Shown piece after piece: positions 38,473 to 47,821 of a DNA stretch of 64,000 bases. This DNA is from an uncultured Erythrobacter sp. Its GTDB lineage: Bacteria > Pseudomonadota > Alphaproteobacteria > Sphingomonadales > Sphingomonadaceae. The DNA lies in assembly GCA_913055155.1 (NCBI GenBank), contig CAJXJR010000006.1, forward strand, positions 62,001 to 126,000, in the 5' to 3' direction. The position numbers and the translations under genes are program-made. The stretch's first letter is position 1; each line of letters starts with the position of its first letter. Below the pieces are notes generated by a model. The model was not told where the DNA came from and did not search any database. It saw only the letters and a list, made by a program, of their open reading frames with translations.

Positions 38473-40235
38473 CAGTCGGTATCCCCCACCAACGGGCGCA
38501 GGTCGGACAGGTCGATGTCACGGTCGGCATCGGGCAGCACGCCCAGCTGCGGGCCGATGCGCGGCACCAGCCGGCCGACGATGGGCGCCGCGTTCCATGC
38601 CGCCGTACGCTGATACGAACTGGCGGCAGTGCCTTGCGGCTCATCGAGCATGGCGATCACCACATAACGCGGGTTGTCCATCGGGAAGGCGGCAGCGAAG
38701 GTAGAGACCAGCGTCGTATCGCGATAGCCGCCGTTGCCCGGCTTTTCCGCACTGCCGGTCTTGCCGCCCACGCGGAAGCCCGGCGCATCGGCATTGCGCC
38801 CGGTGCCGTAGACCGCGATCATGCGCAGCAGCTGGTTCATGCGCGCGCTGGTGCTGGCCTTGAACACCCGGCGCCCGCGCGGCGCCTCACCCGGATCGAG
38901 CCGGTGCAGGGTGGCCGGGCGCCAGATCCCACCGTTCACCATCGCGGCATAGGCGCTGGCCAGGTGCAGCGGGGTAACCGCAACACCGTGGCCATAGCCC
39001 ACCGTGATCGCCCGGATGCGCGACCATTCCCCCGATTGCCAAATCGGGAAGCCGCGCGCAGGCAGTTCGATGTAGGGCCGCTCGTTCATGCCCAGGTCGA
39101 CCATGTACTGGCGCAGCGTGGCCGCGCCCATCTCGTCGACAATGTGGCCCGTCACCACGTTGGAGGAATGGATCAGCATTTCCGGCGTGTTCAGCGTCGG
39201 CCCCATCGCATGCGAATCGCGCACGGTACGGCGCTGGACCACGTAAGGCTCGGCGGAATAGCGGCGCGAAAGGTCGGTCAGCGATCCGCTGTCGATGGCG
39301 GCCGCCACGGCCAGGGGCTTGAACGTGCTGCCCAGTTCGTAGACCTGGTTGGTCACCCGGTTGAAAGCCGGCGCCACGATGCCGCGGTCGTACTGTTCCT
39401 GCGTTACCCGCACGTCGGACGATTGCACGTCGTTGGGATCGAATTCGGGCAGGCTGGCCAGCGCCAGCACTTCGCCGGTATCCACGTCCAGCACGATGCC
39501 CGCCGCGCCCACCGCGTTGACCGAGCGCATGCCGCTGCGGAGTTCGTCTTCCAGCGCGCCCTGCACGCGCATGTCGATGGACAGCGCGACCGGATCGGCG
39601 CGGCGTGCAGGGTCCAGCAGGTGCTCATCCAACACCGCCTCCATGCCCACGCGGCCATGGCCGTCTGCCGCGACATAGCCCAGCACGTGGGCGGCCATGC
39701 GGCCTTGCGGATAGTGGCGATCGGTCTCGCGCGGCAGTTCCAGCGCCAGTTCGCCGATGGCGATAACGCGGTTGGCATCTTCGGGCAGCACCCTGCGGCG
39801 CAGGTAACCCGGACGACCCGAGCGCAATTGCTGCGTCACTTCGTGCTGGTCCAGATCGGGAAAGATCGCTTTCAACTCTGCCGCCACCTGTTCGGGCGAT
39901 TTTACCAGTGGTGGACCGCCATCGCCGCCCTCGGCCATGGCAGCGGGATTGAACCACAGGGCATAGGCGGGAAAGGCGCGCGCCAGCGGCACGCCGTTGC
40001 GATCGGTGATCTCCCCGCGCGGAGGCAGCAGGGCTTCGGCCATGGACTGCTCCGTTGGCGCCGACTCTACCGATCCGATCCACGTGATCCGCACCAGCGC
40101 CGCCGCCGCCACCAGCAAGAATGCGCCCGCGATCAGCAGCAGGCGCAGGCGCGCGACCAGCAAGGCGCGGCGACGATGATCGACGCGCCCCGCCTGGCTA
40201 GTGATGATCGTGTGCGGGGCGGCGTAGGTTGTCAC
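38472..40235 (-). CDS. ftsI: Peptidoglycan D,D-transpeptidase FtsI (PBP3-type)
   Basis: Septal class B penicillin-binding protein; partner of FtsW. The 587-residue product has a short cytoplasmic tail, one membrane helix (about 31-50), a pedestal domain beginning LPPRGEITDRNGVPLA, and the transpeptidase domain with SxxK in GSTFKPLA, SxN in HSSNVV and KTG in GKTGSAEKPG. The start is GTG overlapping the ftsL stop. All three active-site motifs are intact. Confidence 0.96.
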   Translation of the reverse strand: MTTYAAPHTIITSQAGRVDHRRRALLVARLRLLLIAGAFLLVAAAALVRITWIGSVESAPTEQSMAEALLPPRGEITDRNGVPLARAFPAYALWFNPAAMAEGGDGGPPLVKSPEQVAAELKAIFPDLDQHEVTQQLRSGRPGYLRRRVLPEDANRVIAIGELALELPRETDRHYPQGRMAAHVLGYVAADGHGRVGMEAVLDEHLLDPARRADPVALSIDMRVQGALEDELRSGMRSVNAVGAAGIVLDVDTGEVLALASLPEFDPNDVQSSDVRVTQEQYDRGIVAPAFNRVTNQVYELGSTFKPLAVAAAIDSGSLTDLSRRYSAEPYVVQRRTVRDSHAMGPTLNTPEMLIHSSNVVTGHIVDEMGAATLRQYMVDLGMNERPYIELPARGFPIWQSGEWSRIRAITVGYGHGVAVTPLHLASAYAAMVNGGIWRPATLHRLDPGEAPRGRRVFKASTSARMNQLLRMIAVYGTGRNADAPGFRVGGKTGSAEKPGNGGYRDTTLVSTFAAAFPMDNPRYVVIAMLDEPQGTAASSYQRTAAWNAAPIVGRLVPRIGPQLGVLPDADRDIDLSDLRPLVGDTD

Positions 40236-40774
40236 CGGGTGGCAGCCCCCGCCATGGCAACTTCCGCGCCCACCGCCTCGGCAGCGCCGGCGATCGGCAC
40301 GCGCAGCGCCCCGGTTGCCAGCGTCACCGCCAGGCTGCGGCCTTCGTCGTCAGCCCCGGCCAGCACGCGCTCGTCCACCGGTTCTCCGGTCAAGGGGGAA
40401 ACCAGCTTGGGAAATTCGGGCAGGTCCTCGCCCGAGGTCATGCCCGCCAGCCGGATCGGCTGCGGCGCATCGACTCCGCGCGGGCTGCCGAAGGCGGCCA
40501 GCTGCATGGGGCTGTCGATGAACTGTTCGGCGCGCGGTGCCTCCAAGCCGAAGTCCACGCGGTTCCAGGCCGCCAGCTGCAACTGGCTGGACCGGGTCAG
40601 GAATTCGGTCTCCAGCAGCATGTTCTGCTCTTCCAGGCGCACGATCTGCCGCTCCGCCCGCACCACGTCGGCGTGCACGGCGTTCACCTTCACGTGCAGC
40701 AGCGCGTACAATGCGATGCAGGTGCCGAGCGCAGCGAGCCAGCCAATGCGTCGGATGCGGCTTTGGTAAGTCAT
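40232..40774 (-). CDS. ftsL: Cell division protein FtsL-like (long C-terminal tail)
   Basis: Bitopic divisome protein in the canonical position between rsmH and ftsI. The 180-residue product has a basic N-terminus, one membrane helix (about 11-28, [16 protein letters not shown]), and a heptad coiled coil (about 29-70, [22 protein letters not shown]), which is the FtsL hallmark. Sequence similarity within the family is low, so position and topology carry the call. The last 80-90 residues, rich in Pro and Ala, make it longer than E. coli FtsL (121). Confidence 0.82.
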   Translation of the reverse strand: MTYQSRIRRIGWLAALGTCIALYALLHVKVNAVHADVVRAERQIVRLEEQNMLLETEFLTRSSQLQLAAWNRVDFGLEAPRAEQFIDSPMQLAAFGSPRGVDAPQPIRLAGMTSGEDLPEFPKLVSPLTGEPVDERVLAGADDEGRSLAVTLATGALRVPIAGAAEAVGAEVAMAGAATR

Positions 40775-41721
40775 GCGGCGTCCTTTCGGGCAGGGGCGGA
40801 GGTGCGGATGGCAGCGCGCAGCGTGGAAGACCGCGCGCGCGGGTTGCGGTCGATTTCCGCCTGCGAGGGGCGGATCGCCTTGGACAAGTGCCCGAAGCGT
40901 GCTGGGGAAAGGCTCTGCGCTTCGGGCAGGTAGCGTGACCCGCGGGGGTTCGCATTCGCGGCGTCACGCAGGAATTTCTTCACGATCCGGTCTTCCAGGC
41001 TGTGGAAGCTGACGACGGCCAGCCGCCCGCCCTCGCCCAGCAGCTGCTCTGCCGCGACCAGGCCCTGCTCCAGTTCGTCCAGCTCGCCGTTCACGTGGAT
41101 GCGGATGGCCTGGAAGCTGCGGGTGGCCGGGTCCTTCTTGTCGCCGGGGCGATGGCCCAGCGCCTTGCGCACCACTTCGGCCAGTTCGCCGGTGGTGGTG
41201 AGCGGGCGCGCCGCCACGATGGCGCGGGCCACGCGGCGCGACTGGCGCTCCTCGCCATAGGTGTAGAGCACGTCGGCGATGTCCTTTTCCGCCGCCGTGT
41301 TCACGAAGTCGGCAGCGGTCGGGCCTGCCTTGCTCATCGTCATGTCGAGCGGGCCGTTGGCGGAGAAGGCGAAGCCGCGCTCCGCCTGGTCCAACTGCAT
41401 CGAGGACACGCCGATATCCATCGCGATCCCGTCAACCCGGTCGATACCAGCCTCGGCCATGGCCTCCACCATTTCGGAAAAGCGGCGCTGGTGCAGCACG
41501 AGGCGCGGGGGCTCCTCGCGGGTTTCGGGCCACTGGCTGCCCGCTGCAATGGCATCGGGGTCGCGGTCGAAGGCATGCACGATCGCCCCGCGATCCAGGA
41601 TCGCGCGGGTATAGCCGCCGGCACCGAAGGTGGCGTCGATGATGACATCGCCCGGCTGCGGGTCGAGCGCTTCGATCACTTCGTCGAGCAGGACGGGGAT
41701 ATGGGGAGCAGGCGCGGTCAC
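40771..41721 (-). CDS. rsmH: 16S rRNA (cytosine(1402)-N(4))-methyltransferase
   Basis: SAM-dependent methyltransferase (MraW) acting on 16S rRNA C1402. The 316-residue product starts [13 protein letters not shown] and has the SAM motif [28 protein letters not shown], and [17 protein letters not shown], diagnostic for RsmH. The GTG at 41721 overlaps the mraZ stop (GTGA); longer frames upstream lie in mraZ. Confidence 0.96.
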   Translation of the reverse strand: MTAPAPHIPVLLDEVIEALDPQPGDVIIDATFGAGGYTRAILDRGAIVHAFDRDPDAIAAGSQWPETREEPPRLVLHQRRFSEMVEAMAEAGIDRVDGIAMDIGVSSMQLDQAERGFAFSANGPLDMTMSKAGPTAADFVNTAAEKDIADVLYTYGEERQSRRVARAIVAARPLTTTGELAEVVRKALGHRPGDKKDPATRSFQAIRIHVNGELDELEQGLVAAEQLLGEGGRLAVVSFHSLEDRIVKKFLRDAANANPRGSRYLPEAQSLSPARFGHLSKAIRPSQAEIDRNPRARSSTLRAAIRTSAPARKDAA

Positions 41722-42227
41722 TTGCCCTTCCCCTTCGCCGCCGCCCGGGCGCGCGCATCTTCGGCTTCGGCCAGGCACAGCTCGTACTGGTCCTGCCAGC
41801 CGCCACCCATCTGGCCGAGCCGATCAAGGTCCCACATGGTCAGGAACTGACCACCGCCCAGGAAGCAGATGTTGTCGCCGATGCCGCCGACCTTGCAGAA
41901 GCGGGGCGGCAGGATGAAGCGGCCGCTCTTGTCGAACGGCACTTCGGTAAAGGTCCACATTTGGGTGGAGCGCAGGTCGCGGTCGAAATCGAGGTCGCGG
42001 CGCACCGCGTTTTCCTCTTCCTTGTCGAGGATATCCTCGAAAGTGTCGGTGCGCGAGGGGCCGAAGGCCGTCAGGCAGGGATACTTGTGGTGCTTGGCGA
42101 CGCACAGCACGCCTTCGTCACCCAGTTCGGCGAAGACCTTGCGGAAGAGTGGCGGCAGGACAAAGCGATCCTTTTCGCCGCGAAGCGAAAAGCCCTGCCC
42201 CCTGTATCCTGCCGGCCGCTGCGCCAC
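41718..42227 (-). CDS. mraZ: Transcriptional regulator MraZ
   Basis: First gene of the dcw cluster and its DNA-binding regulator. The 169-residue product has two AbrB-like half-repeats, marked by [12 protein letters not shown] and [15 protein letters not shown], with a hydrophilic C-terminal tail. The start is GTG with a GAGG site five bases upstream. In E. coli MraZ represses its own operon by binding short direct repeats upstream; a matching phased repeat array lies 128-173 bases before this start. Confidence 0.93.
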   Translation of the reverse strand: MAQRPAGYRGQGFSLRGEKDRFVLPPLFRKVFAELGDEGVLCVAKHHKYPCLTAFGPSRTDTFEDILDKEEENAVRRDLDFDRDLRSTQMWTFTEVPFDKSGRFILPPRFCKVGGIGDNICFLGGGQFLTMWDLDRLGQMGGGWQDQYELCLAEAEDARARAAAKGKGK

Positions 42228-42350
42228 TGGTCCCTCGTTTCACGTTCCCCGCGGACACACCTTTCCCGTGCCGGGCCGCGCGCAGGCGCGACCGGTCCAC
42301 CCTGCCAGGCAGGATGTGGGCACGGCTTTGTGTCCGATAGGATCGGCAAA

Positions 42351-42400
42351 TAACGCGGGTTAACGCGGGATGGAAGGGGAAATTGCGGGAAACTGTGGGA
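42351..42400 (-). promoter_or_regulatory. Candidate MraZ operator: five 10-bp-phased repeats upstream of mraZ
   Basis: On the plus strand there are pentamers CGGGT, CGGGA, GGGGA, CGGGA and TGGGA, each starting exactly ten bases after the previous (42356, 42366, 42376, 42386, 42396). In gene direction they read as TCCCA/TCCCG-type decamers. The known E. coli MraZ site is direct TGGGN repeats with 5-base spacers, the same geometry, and in that organism there are three. I infer autoregulation of the dcw operon from this. A precise -10/-35 pair was not convincing to me. Confidence 0.65.
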
Positions 42401-42421
42401 GAAGAAGATAACTAATTGATT

Positions 42422-43282
42422 TTATTGCCCCTCGATTTCATGTCCCGGATGGTGATTATGGTTAGCAGTGTGGCCAGGCCTATCCGTATTTCCGGCCGAA
42501 TCCGCAGCCTGCACGGTCGCAATCGCATCATTTCCCGCGTGATCCCCGAAGTCCCCGAAAACATGGCTGACCAGCCAGTGCAGGGCTGTGGGCGCATTGG
42601 CGTGCGGGCCGTGCAGGTCGAGCATGGCGGCATCGGCGATCACCATCGCCTGCCCATCGCCGATATTGCAGTGCGCCAGCAGGCCTTCGCCCGGAATGTT
42701 GCACAGCGCCTGCTCGTCGGCATATCGCAGCACGCCGCGCATGTTCACCGGCATGGCCGTGCCGTGATGGTCGACCGCCTGCAGCCCCGCGGCCTGCTGC
42801 GGGTCGAAGGCCAGATCCAGGCCCCAGCGCGCCAGGATCGGAGAGAGCAAGGCGACATCCTGCGGGCGCCTTCGGTCACCCAGGTGAAAGCGACTTTCCC
42901 CGGTCATCATCGGATCGGCGAACAGCAGCAGCTGCCCGCCGTCGCGCACCCAGCGATCAAGCGCCACGTTTTCTTCCGGTGAAAGCCCGCGCGGCTGCGC
43001 CAGCAGCAGGTAATGGTATTTCGCCAGTGTCTCGGCTGAAAGGTAGTCGATCGGCGCCAGCGTGAAATGCTCCTCCAGCTTCGCCCGCGCCCAGTGCGGC
43101 GGCGCGTCGCCGTGGATCAGCTCTTCCAGGCCGGCAGCTTCGCCCCAGTAGATCGGCACCGTGCCCATCAAGGCGAGAGTGGGACGACTATCATCGGAGT
43201 CAGCGGGCCTGGCTCCTGCCGGAGCACAAAGGCACGTCGAGGCCAGCGCCAGTGCAGCCAGCGCCCTATTGCAGCGGCGCAT
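42422..43282 (-). CDS. Exported DUF4350-like protein, function unknown
   Basis: A 286-residue protein with a signal peptide (hydrophobic ALAALALASTCLC, then APAGARPAD). Its body resembles the class I glutamine amidotransferase-like fold used by DUF4350/GldG proteins: LMGTVPIYWGE, then YHYLLLAQPRGLSPEENVALDRWVRDGGQLLLFADP, a common pattern of that fold. No catalytic Cys-His pair is evident. The C-terminus is His/Asn-rich (HTANHNHHPGHE). It overlaps the preceding small membrane-protein gene by 17 bases, follows cysK on the same strand, and ends just before the mraZ repeats. The start at 43282 is the likely ATG; another ATG lies six codons upstream. Confidence 0.7.
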   Translation of the reverse strand: MRRCNRALAALALASTCLCAPAGARPADSDDSRPTLALMGTVPIYWGEAAGLEELIHGDAPPHWARAKLEEHFTLAPIDYLSAETLAKYHYLLLAQPRGLSPEENVALDRWVRDGGQLLLFADPMMTGESRFHLGDRRRPQDVALLSPILARWGLDLAFDPQQAAGLQAVDHHGTAMPVNMRGVLRYADEQALCNIPGEGLLAHCNIGDGQAMVIADAAMLDLHGPHANAPTALHWLVSHVFGDFGDHAGNDAIATVQAADSAGNTDRPGHTANHNHHPGHEIEGQ

Positions 43283-43640
43283 TGGTGGCAGGCAGGGCAT
43301 TGGCGGGCAGGTCTTCGGTCGGCGGTGGCACGGTGACGGTGGGTGTCGGCGTCGGCTCCGCCGGCAGATCGGGCACCACCCCGGCATCGGCCAGCGGATC
43401 GCGCGGTGCGGCGGCCTCTGTCGGCTCCACCGTCGGCGCGGCTTCGGGCACGGCATCGGCCTGGGTCTGCTCTGCGCGGCTGATCACCACGTCGGCGAGC
43501 CCCACCAGCAACACCATGGCGCCGATCCCGAACAGGCCGATCTGCAGCCGCTGGATGCGTTCGGCGCGCGTGCCGGCCAGCGGGGCGGGTTGGTGCGCGG
43601 GGCCACGCGGGCGCAACAGGTCTCTGGGATCGAGGGCCAT
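43266..43640 (-). CDS. Small single-pass membrane protein with Pro/Glu-rich tail
   Basis: A 124-residue protein with a basic N-terminal part (residues 1-32), one membrane helix (about 33-54, LQIGLFGIGAMVLLVGLADVVI) and a periplasmic tail rich in Pro, Thr, Glu and Ala (PTPTPTVTVPPPTED). I recognise no family. It lies nine bases after cysK and overlaps the DUF4350-like gene, so the two envelope proteins are probably made together. Confidence 0.7.
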   Translation of the reverse strand: MALDPRDLLRPRGPAHQPAPLAGTRAERIQRLQIGLFGIGAMVLLVGLADVVISRAEQTQADAVPEAAPTVEPTEAAAPRDPLADAGVVPDLPAEPTPTPTVTVPPPTEDLPANALPATNAPLQ

Positions 43641-43649
43641 GCGCTACCC

Positions 43650-44672
43650 TTACTCCGCCGAAGCTGAACCTAACCAGTCGAACACCGGCAGGCCCTTGGC
43701 TCGCAGCCATTCGGCATTGTAGAGCGTGGAAAGGTAACGGAAGCCGGTATCGCACAGGATCGTGGCCACGCGCGGGTTCGCCACGCCGTCCGCCTTCAAC
43801 TGCTGGCCCAGCGCAATGGCGCCGGCAATGTTGATGCCGCTCGACAGGCCGAGGCACAGCCCTTCGTCGCGCAGCATTTTCGCGACCCATTTCAGGCCTT
43901 CCTCGTCAGACATGCGGAACTGCGTATCCACAGGCGCGCCTTCCAGGTTGGCGGTGATGCGCCCTTGCCCGATACCTTCGGCGACGGAGGAGCCTTCGGA
44001 CGCCAGTTCGCCGCAGGCGTAATAGCTGTACAGCGCCGCGCCGAACGGATCGGTCAGCGCGATGCGGACCTTTTCGTCCTTTTCCTTCAGCCCCATGCCC
44101 ACGCCTGCCAGCGTGCCGCCGGTGCCCACCGCGCAGGTAAAGCCGTCGATGCGGCCTTCCATCTGTTCCCAGATCTCGGGCGCGGTGCCTTCGATATGGG
44201 CGCGGCGGTTGGCAACGTTGTCGAACTGGTTGGCCCAGACCGCGTTCTCGGTCTCCTCCGCAATGCGGCGGCTGGTATGCACGAAGTGGTTGGGATCGGC
44301 GAACTTGGTGGGCGGCACGGTGACCAGTTCGGCTCCCAGCGCACGCAACGTGTCCATCTTTTCCTTGGACTGGTTGTCGGGCATGACGATCACGGTCTTG
44401 TAGCCCAGCGCATTGGCCACCAGCGCAATGCCGATGCCGGTGTTGCCCGCCGTTCCTTCCACCACGGTTCCGCCCGGCTTCAGCTCGCCGCGCGCTTCTG
44501 CGTCGCGCACGATCCACAGCGCCGCGCGGTCCTTCACGCTGGCACCGGGGTTGGCGAATTCGCACTTGCCCCAGACCTCGCAACCAGCCGCTTCGCTGGG
44601 TCCTTTCAGCAGGACGAGCGGGGTGTTGCCGATAAGGTCGAGCGTCGATGTTTTGACAGGCAGTTGGGTCAT
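43650..44672 (-). CDS. cysK: Cysteine synthase A (O-acetylserine sulfhydrylase)
   Basis: PLP enzyme that makes cysteine from O-acetylserine and sulfide, the product of the cysI pathway elsewhere in the window. The 340-residue product has the Schiff-base lysine in NPGASVKDRAA (Lys47), EGTAGNTGIGIAL (substrate loop TSGNT-like, here TAGNT), VGTGGTLAGVG and LGLSSGINIAGA. The C-terminal end is slightly longer than enterobacterial CysK. The TAGNT loop variant is shared by some alphaproteobacterial CysK and by related beta-replacement enzymes, so O-acetylserine specificity is likely but not certain. Confidence 0.9.
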   Translation of the reverse strand: MTQLPVKTSTLDLIGNTPLVLLKGPSEAAGCEVWGKCEFANPGASVKDRAALWIVRDAEARGELKPGGTVVEGTAGNTGIGIALVANALGYKTVIVMPDNQSKEKMDTLRALGAELVTVPPTKFADPNHFVHTSRRIAEETENAVWANQFDNVANRRAHIEGTAPEIWEQMEGRIDGFTCAVGTGGTLAGVGMGLKEKDEKVRIALTDPFGAALYSYYACGELASEGSSVAEGIGQGRITANLEGAPVDTQFRMSDEEGLKWVAKMLRDEGLCLGLSSGINIAGAIALGQQLKADGVANPRVATILCDTGFRYLSTLYNAEWLRAKGLPVFDWLGSASAE

Positions 44673-44753
44673 GCCGCCTTGGTTAGGCGCACTGGTAAAT
44701 TAGCGCAATGTGATATGCCCTTGGGCTGTCCCAAGGTGACCTACGCGCAACCG

Positions 44754-44796
44754 TCCTGCGCGCCTCGATCTTCCTGCGCGCCTCAATCTTCCTGCG
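44754..44796. repeat. 18-bp tandem duplication at the ferredoxin stop codon
   Basis: Two adjacent 18-bp units (44761-44778 and 44779-44796) differ by one base, with a 7-base partial copy before them. The difference creates the ferredoxin stop codon: TGA in one unit corresponds to CGA in the other. Confidence 0.8.
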
Positions 44797-45100
44797 CGAT
44801 GGTGACCTTCAGGCCGTCCAGTTCGACCGTGAAGGGGATCTGGCACGACAGGCGCGAGTTGTCGTTTCGGTGGTCGCTCGAATCGAGCAGGTCGTCCTCG
44901 TCCTCGCTCATTTCCGGCAGCTTGTCCTTGAACGCCGGGTCGACATGCACGTGGCAGGTGGCGCACGAGCAGCAGCCACCACACAGCGCCAGAAGCTCGT
45001 CGAAGCCGTTGTCGCGGATCGCTTCCATCACGGTCAGGCCGTCTTCGACCTCGACAGTGGTTTCCTCGCCGGAACGGTTGGTGACGTGCAAAGTGGGCAT
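44783..45100 (-). CDS. 2Fe-2S ferredoxin (adrenodoxin-type)
   Basis: Plant/vertebrate-type [2Fe-2S] electron carrier of 105 residues. The cluster ligands are visible as C-x5-C-x2-C in [15 protein letters not shown], with the fourth in RLSCQIPF. The spacing and HVHVDP fit the adrenodoxin/ISC ferredoxin subgroup. I set the start at 45100 ([11 protein letters not shown]); an upstream frame is open but not conserved. The stop codon lies in a tandem repeat (44761-44796). Its partner is not given by context; cysK follows 110 bases downstream and the glycosylase gene is divergent. Confidence 0.92.
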   Translation of the reverse strand: MPTLHVTNRSGEETTVEVEDGLTVMEAIRDNGFDELLALCGGCCSCATCHVHVDPAFKDKLPEMSEDEDDLLDSSDHRNDNSRLSCQIPFTVELDGLKVTIAQED

Positions 45101-45169
45101 GCGTAAAATCCTCGTATTTGTTCGCGCGGCTGCTAGGCAACCGCGACGCACTTGGCAAGCAGGACAAGC

Positions 45170-45787
45170 ATGGGCCTTACAGCAGACCGAATTCGCGCCA
45201 GCCTGGACGAAGTGGCCAGCCGCGAGCCTGCCATCGCCCGCGCGCTGGAGCGGGCAGGCTATCCCGAACCGCGCATACGCCCGACAGGATACAAGACGAT
45301 GCTGCGCACGATCGTGGGCCAGCAGGTCAGCGTGGCGGCGGCCACCAGCATGTGGAACAAGCTGGAAGCCGAGCTGGGCGCGAATTTCAAGCCCACCTGC
45401 CTGCTGGAGCGCGATTTCGACACGCTGCGCGCTTGCGGCCTTTCGCGCCAGAAACAGGGCTATGCCCGCTCTTTGTGCGAACTGGTGGCAGCGGGCGAGG
45501 TGGATTTCGACAACCTGCCCACAGACGACGAAGAGGCCATTGCCGAGCTAACGAAGATCAAGGGCATCGGTCGCTGGTCGGCGGAGATCTACCTGCTGTT
45601 CGCCGAAGGCCGCCCCGACATCTGGCCCGCCGGAGACCTGGCGGTAATGGCGGGCATCGGGAAAATTCTCGGCATGGAAGAACGCCCCGACGAAAAGGCC
45701 ACCCGCGCGCTGGCCGAACCATGGCGGCCGCACCGCGGCGCGACGGCGATCTTCACCTGGCACTGCTACAACAATCCAGCGCTCTAG
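45170..45787 (+). CDS. DNA-3-methyladenine glycosylase (AlkA-type, HhH-GPD)
   Basis: Base-excision repair glycosylase of 205 residues removing alkylated purines. It has the HhH-GPD signature: helix-hairpin-helix [15 protein letters not shown] followed by WPAGDLAVM with the catalytic aspartate. N-terminal [11 protein letters not shown] is also conserved. It is the short form lacking the AlkA N-terminal domain. The ATG at 45170 has an AGGA site eight bases upstream; a TTG further upstream is less likely. Confidence 0.92.
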   Translation: MGLTADRIRASLDEVASREPAIARALERAGYPEPRIRPTGYKTMLRTIVGQQVSVAAATSMWNKLEAELGANFKPTCLLERDFDTLRACGLSRQKQGYARSLCELVAAGEVDFDNLPTDDEEAIAELTKIKGIGRWSAEIYLLFAEGRPDIWPAGDLAVMAGIGKILGMEERPDEKATRALAEPWRPHRGATAIFTWHCYNNPAL

Positions 45788-45841
45788 CTTGGCAACGCGC
45801 CCGCGCGTTCCTAGCTGTCACCCTCACCCAAGGGAGACACC

Positions 45842-47809
45842 ATGACCGACACCGCCGCCGCCGCACGCGTATCCGATACTCCGCTGATCCCGCGCGACCA
45901 CCTGTTCGGCAATCCCACCCGCGCGCAAGGGAAGATCAGCCCGGACGGTAAATGGGTCAGCTGGATGGCGCCGTGGGAAAGGGTGATGAACGTGTTCATG
46001 GCCCCGGCAAACGACCCGGACAATCCGCGCCGCATGACCAGCGCGAAGGATCGGCCGATCCCGCAGTATTTCTGGGCGCCCGACAGCCGCAGCGTGCTGT
46101 ATATCCGCGACAAGCAGGGCGACGAGAACTACCTGCTCTACAGTGTTCCCGTGGACAGCGTGGAAGGCGCGGAGGAAAAGTGCCTCACCCCTTTCGAGGA
46201 TACCCGCGTGCAAGTTGTCGGCGGATCGGAAACGATCAAGGACAAGATCCTGATCGGCCTCAACAACCGCGATGCGCGCTTCCACGATGTCTACCTGCTC
46301 GATCTCAACACCGGCGCGCTGGAACTGGTGTTCGAGAACAACGAATGGGCGGGGTTCGAGGCCGATGACAGCCTGACCCTGCGCTGGGCCGTGCGGCAGA
46401 ACGCCGCTGGCGGCACCGACATGCACGAGATCATCGATGGCGTGGTGGCGGAAGAGCCGCGCGAGACCACCGGCCTCGACGACGCGCTGACCACCGGCAT
46501 GGCGGGCTACACCACCGACGGCAAGACGCTGTACTGGCTCGACAGCCGTGGCCGCGACACCGCCGCGCTCTATGCCGAAGATACCGCGACGGGCGAACGC
46601 GTGCTGGTGGCAGAGCATGACAGGGCCGATATCGGCGGCACCATGCGGCACAAGCAGACTGGCGTGGTGCAGGCCTACAATGTCACTTACCTGCGCACGC
46701 AGCACCACGCCATCGACCCTGCTATCGGCGAAGCCTTCGCGTGGCTGCGCGAACAGCTGGAAGGCGATTTCGGCGTGCAGTCGCGCACCGATGACGATCG
46801 CCGCTGGCTGGTATGGAACGATCCGCTGACCGCGCCCATCGCCAGCTACCTGTTCGATCGCGACGCGATGACGCTGACGAAGTTCTACGTCACCAAGCCC
46901 GAGCTGGAAGGCGCGCCGCTGCAACCCATGCACGCGCTGGAGATCAAGGCTCGCGACGGCCTTACGCTGCCCAGCTACCTGACCCTGCCCCCGCAGAGCG
47001 ACCCTGACGGCGACGGCGTGCCGGACAGGCCTGTGCCCATGGTACTGGTGGTCCACGGTGGGCCGTGGGCGCGCGATGGCTATGGCTTCAACCGTACGCA
47101 CCAGTGGCTGGCCAACCGTGGCTACGCCGTCCTGAGCGTGAACTTCCGCGGTTCCACCGGGTTCGGCAAGAAGTTCATCAGCGCGGGCGACAAGGAATGG
47201 TCTGGCAAGATGCACGACGACCTGCTCGACGCGGTCGAGTGGGCCATCGGCCAGGGCATTGCCGAGAAGGACAAGGTCGCCATCATGGGCGGCAGCTACG
47301 GCGGCTATGCCACGCTGGTGGGCCTGACCTTCACGCCCGATGTGTTCGCCTGCGGCGTGGATATCGTCGGCCCGTCGAACCTCGAAACGCTGCTGGAAAC
47401 CATCCCGCCCTACTGGGAACCGCTGGTAAAGCAGTTCCACGAACGCATGGGCGACCCCAGCACGCCCGAAGGCGTGGAGTTCCTCAAGTCGATCAGCCCG
47501 CTGTACAAGGCGCAGGACATCACCAGGCCGCTGCTGATCGGCCAGGGCGCCAACGATCCGCGCGTGAAGCAGGCCGAAAGCGACCAGATCGTGGAAGCCA
47601 TGCAGCGGCACAATGTGCCCGTCACCTATGTCCTCTTCCCCGACGAAGGCCACGGCTTCCACCGTCCGGAAAACAACATCGCCTTCAACGCCATTGCCGA
47701 AAACTTCCTGGCCGAATGCATCGGCGGGCGGGCGGAACCGGTGGGCGATGTGCTGGCGGCCTCGACGGCGCAAATCCCGACGGGTAGGGAGCATGTGAAA
47801 GGCCTGTAG
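45842..47809 (+). CDS. S9 family prolyl oligopeptidase-like serine peptidase
   Basis: Alpha/beta-hydrolase peptidase with an N-terminal beta-propeller-like domain (about residues 30-370) and a C-terminal catalytic domain. The triad is readable: Ser485 in GGSYGGYA, Asp572 in GQGANDPRV and His604 in EGHGFHRPEN. HGGPWARDGYGFN forms the oxyanion region. The 655-residue length and GGPW motif match the DPP4/acylaminoacyl-peptidase subfamily. No signal peptide is evident, so it is probably cytoplasmic. AAGGGAG precedes the ATG. The SDR gene starts 12 bases after its stop. Confidence 0.92.
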   Translation: MTDTAAAARVSDTPLIPRDHLFGNPTRAQGKISPDGKWVSWMAPWERVMNVFMAPANDPDNPRRMTSAKDRPIPQYFWAPDSRSVLYIRDKQGDENYLLYSVPVDSVEGAEEKCLTPFEDTRVQVVGGSETIKDKILIGLNNRDARFHDVYLLDLNTGALELVFENNEWAGFEADDSLTLRWAVRQNAAGGTDMHEIIDGVVAEEPRETTGLDDALTTGMAGYTTDGKTLYWLDSRGRDTAALYAEDTATGERVLVAEHDRADIGGTMRHKQTGVVQAYNVTYLRTQHHAIDPAIGEAFAWLREQLEGDFGVQSRTDDDRRWLVWNDPLTAPIASYLFDRDAMTLTKFYVTKPELEGAPLQPMHALEIKARDGLTLPSYLTLPPQSDPDGDGVPDRPVPMVLVVHGGPWARDGYGFNRTHQWLANRGYAVLSVNFRGSTGFGKKFISAGDKEWSGKMHDDLLDAVEWAIGQGIAEKDKVAIMGGSYGGYATLVGLTFTPDVFACGVDIVGPSNLETLLETIPPYWEPLVKQFHERMGDPSTPEGVEFLKSISPLYKAQDITRPLLIGQGANDPRVKQAESDQIVEAMQRHNVPVTYVLFPDEGHGFHRPENNIAFNAIAENFLAECIGGRAEPVGDVLAASTAQIPTGREHVKGL

Positions 47810-47821
47810 GGGAGAGGGCAC

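Noticed and set aside
44719-44736. CCTTGGG/CCCAAGG hairpin as a terminator of the ferredoxin gene
   Set aside because: The 7-bp stem is real, but no T-run follows on the minus strand, so I did not call it a terminator.
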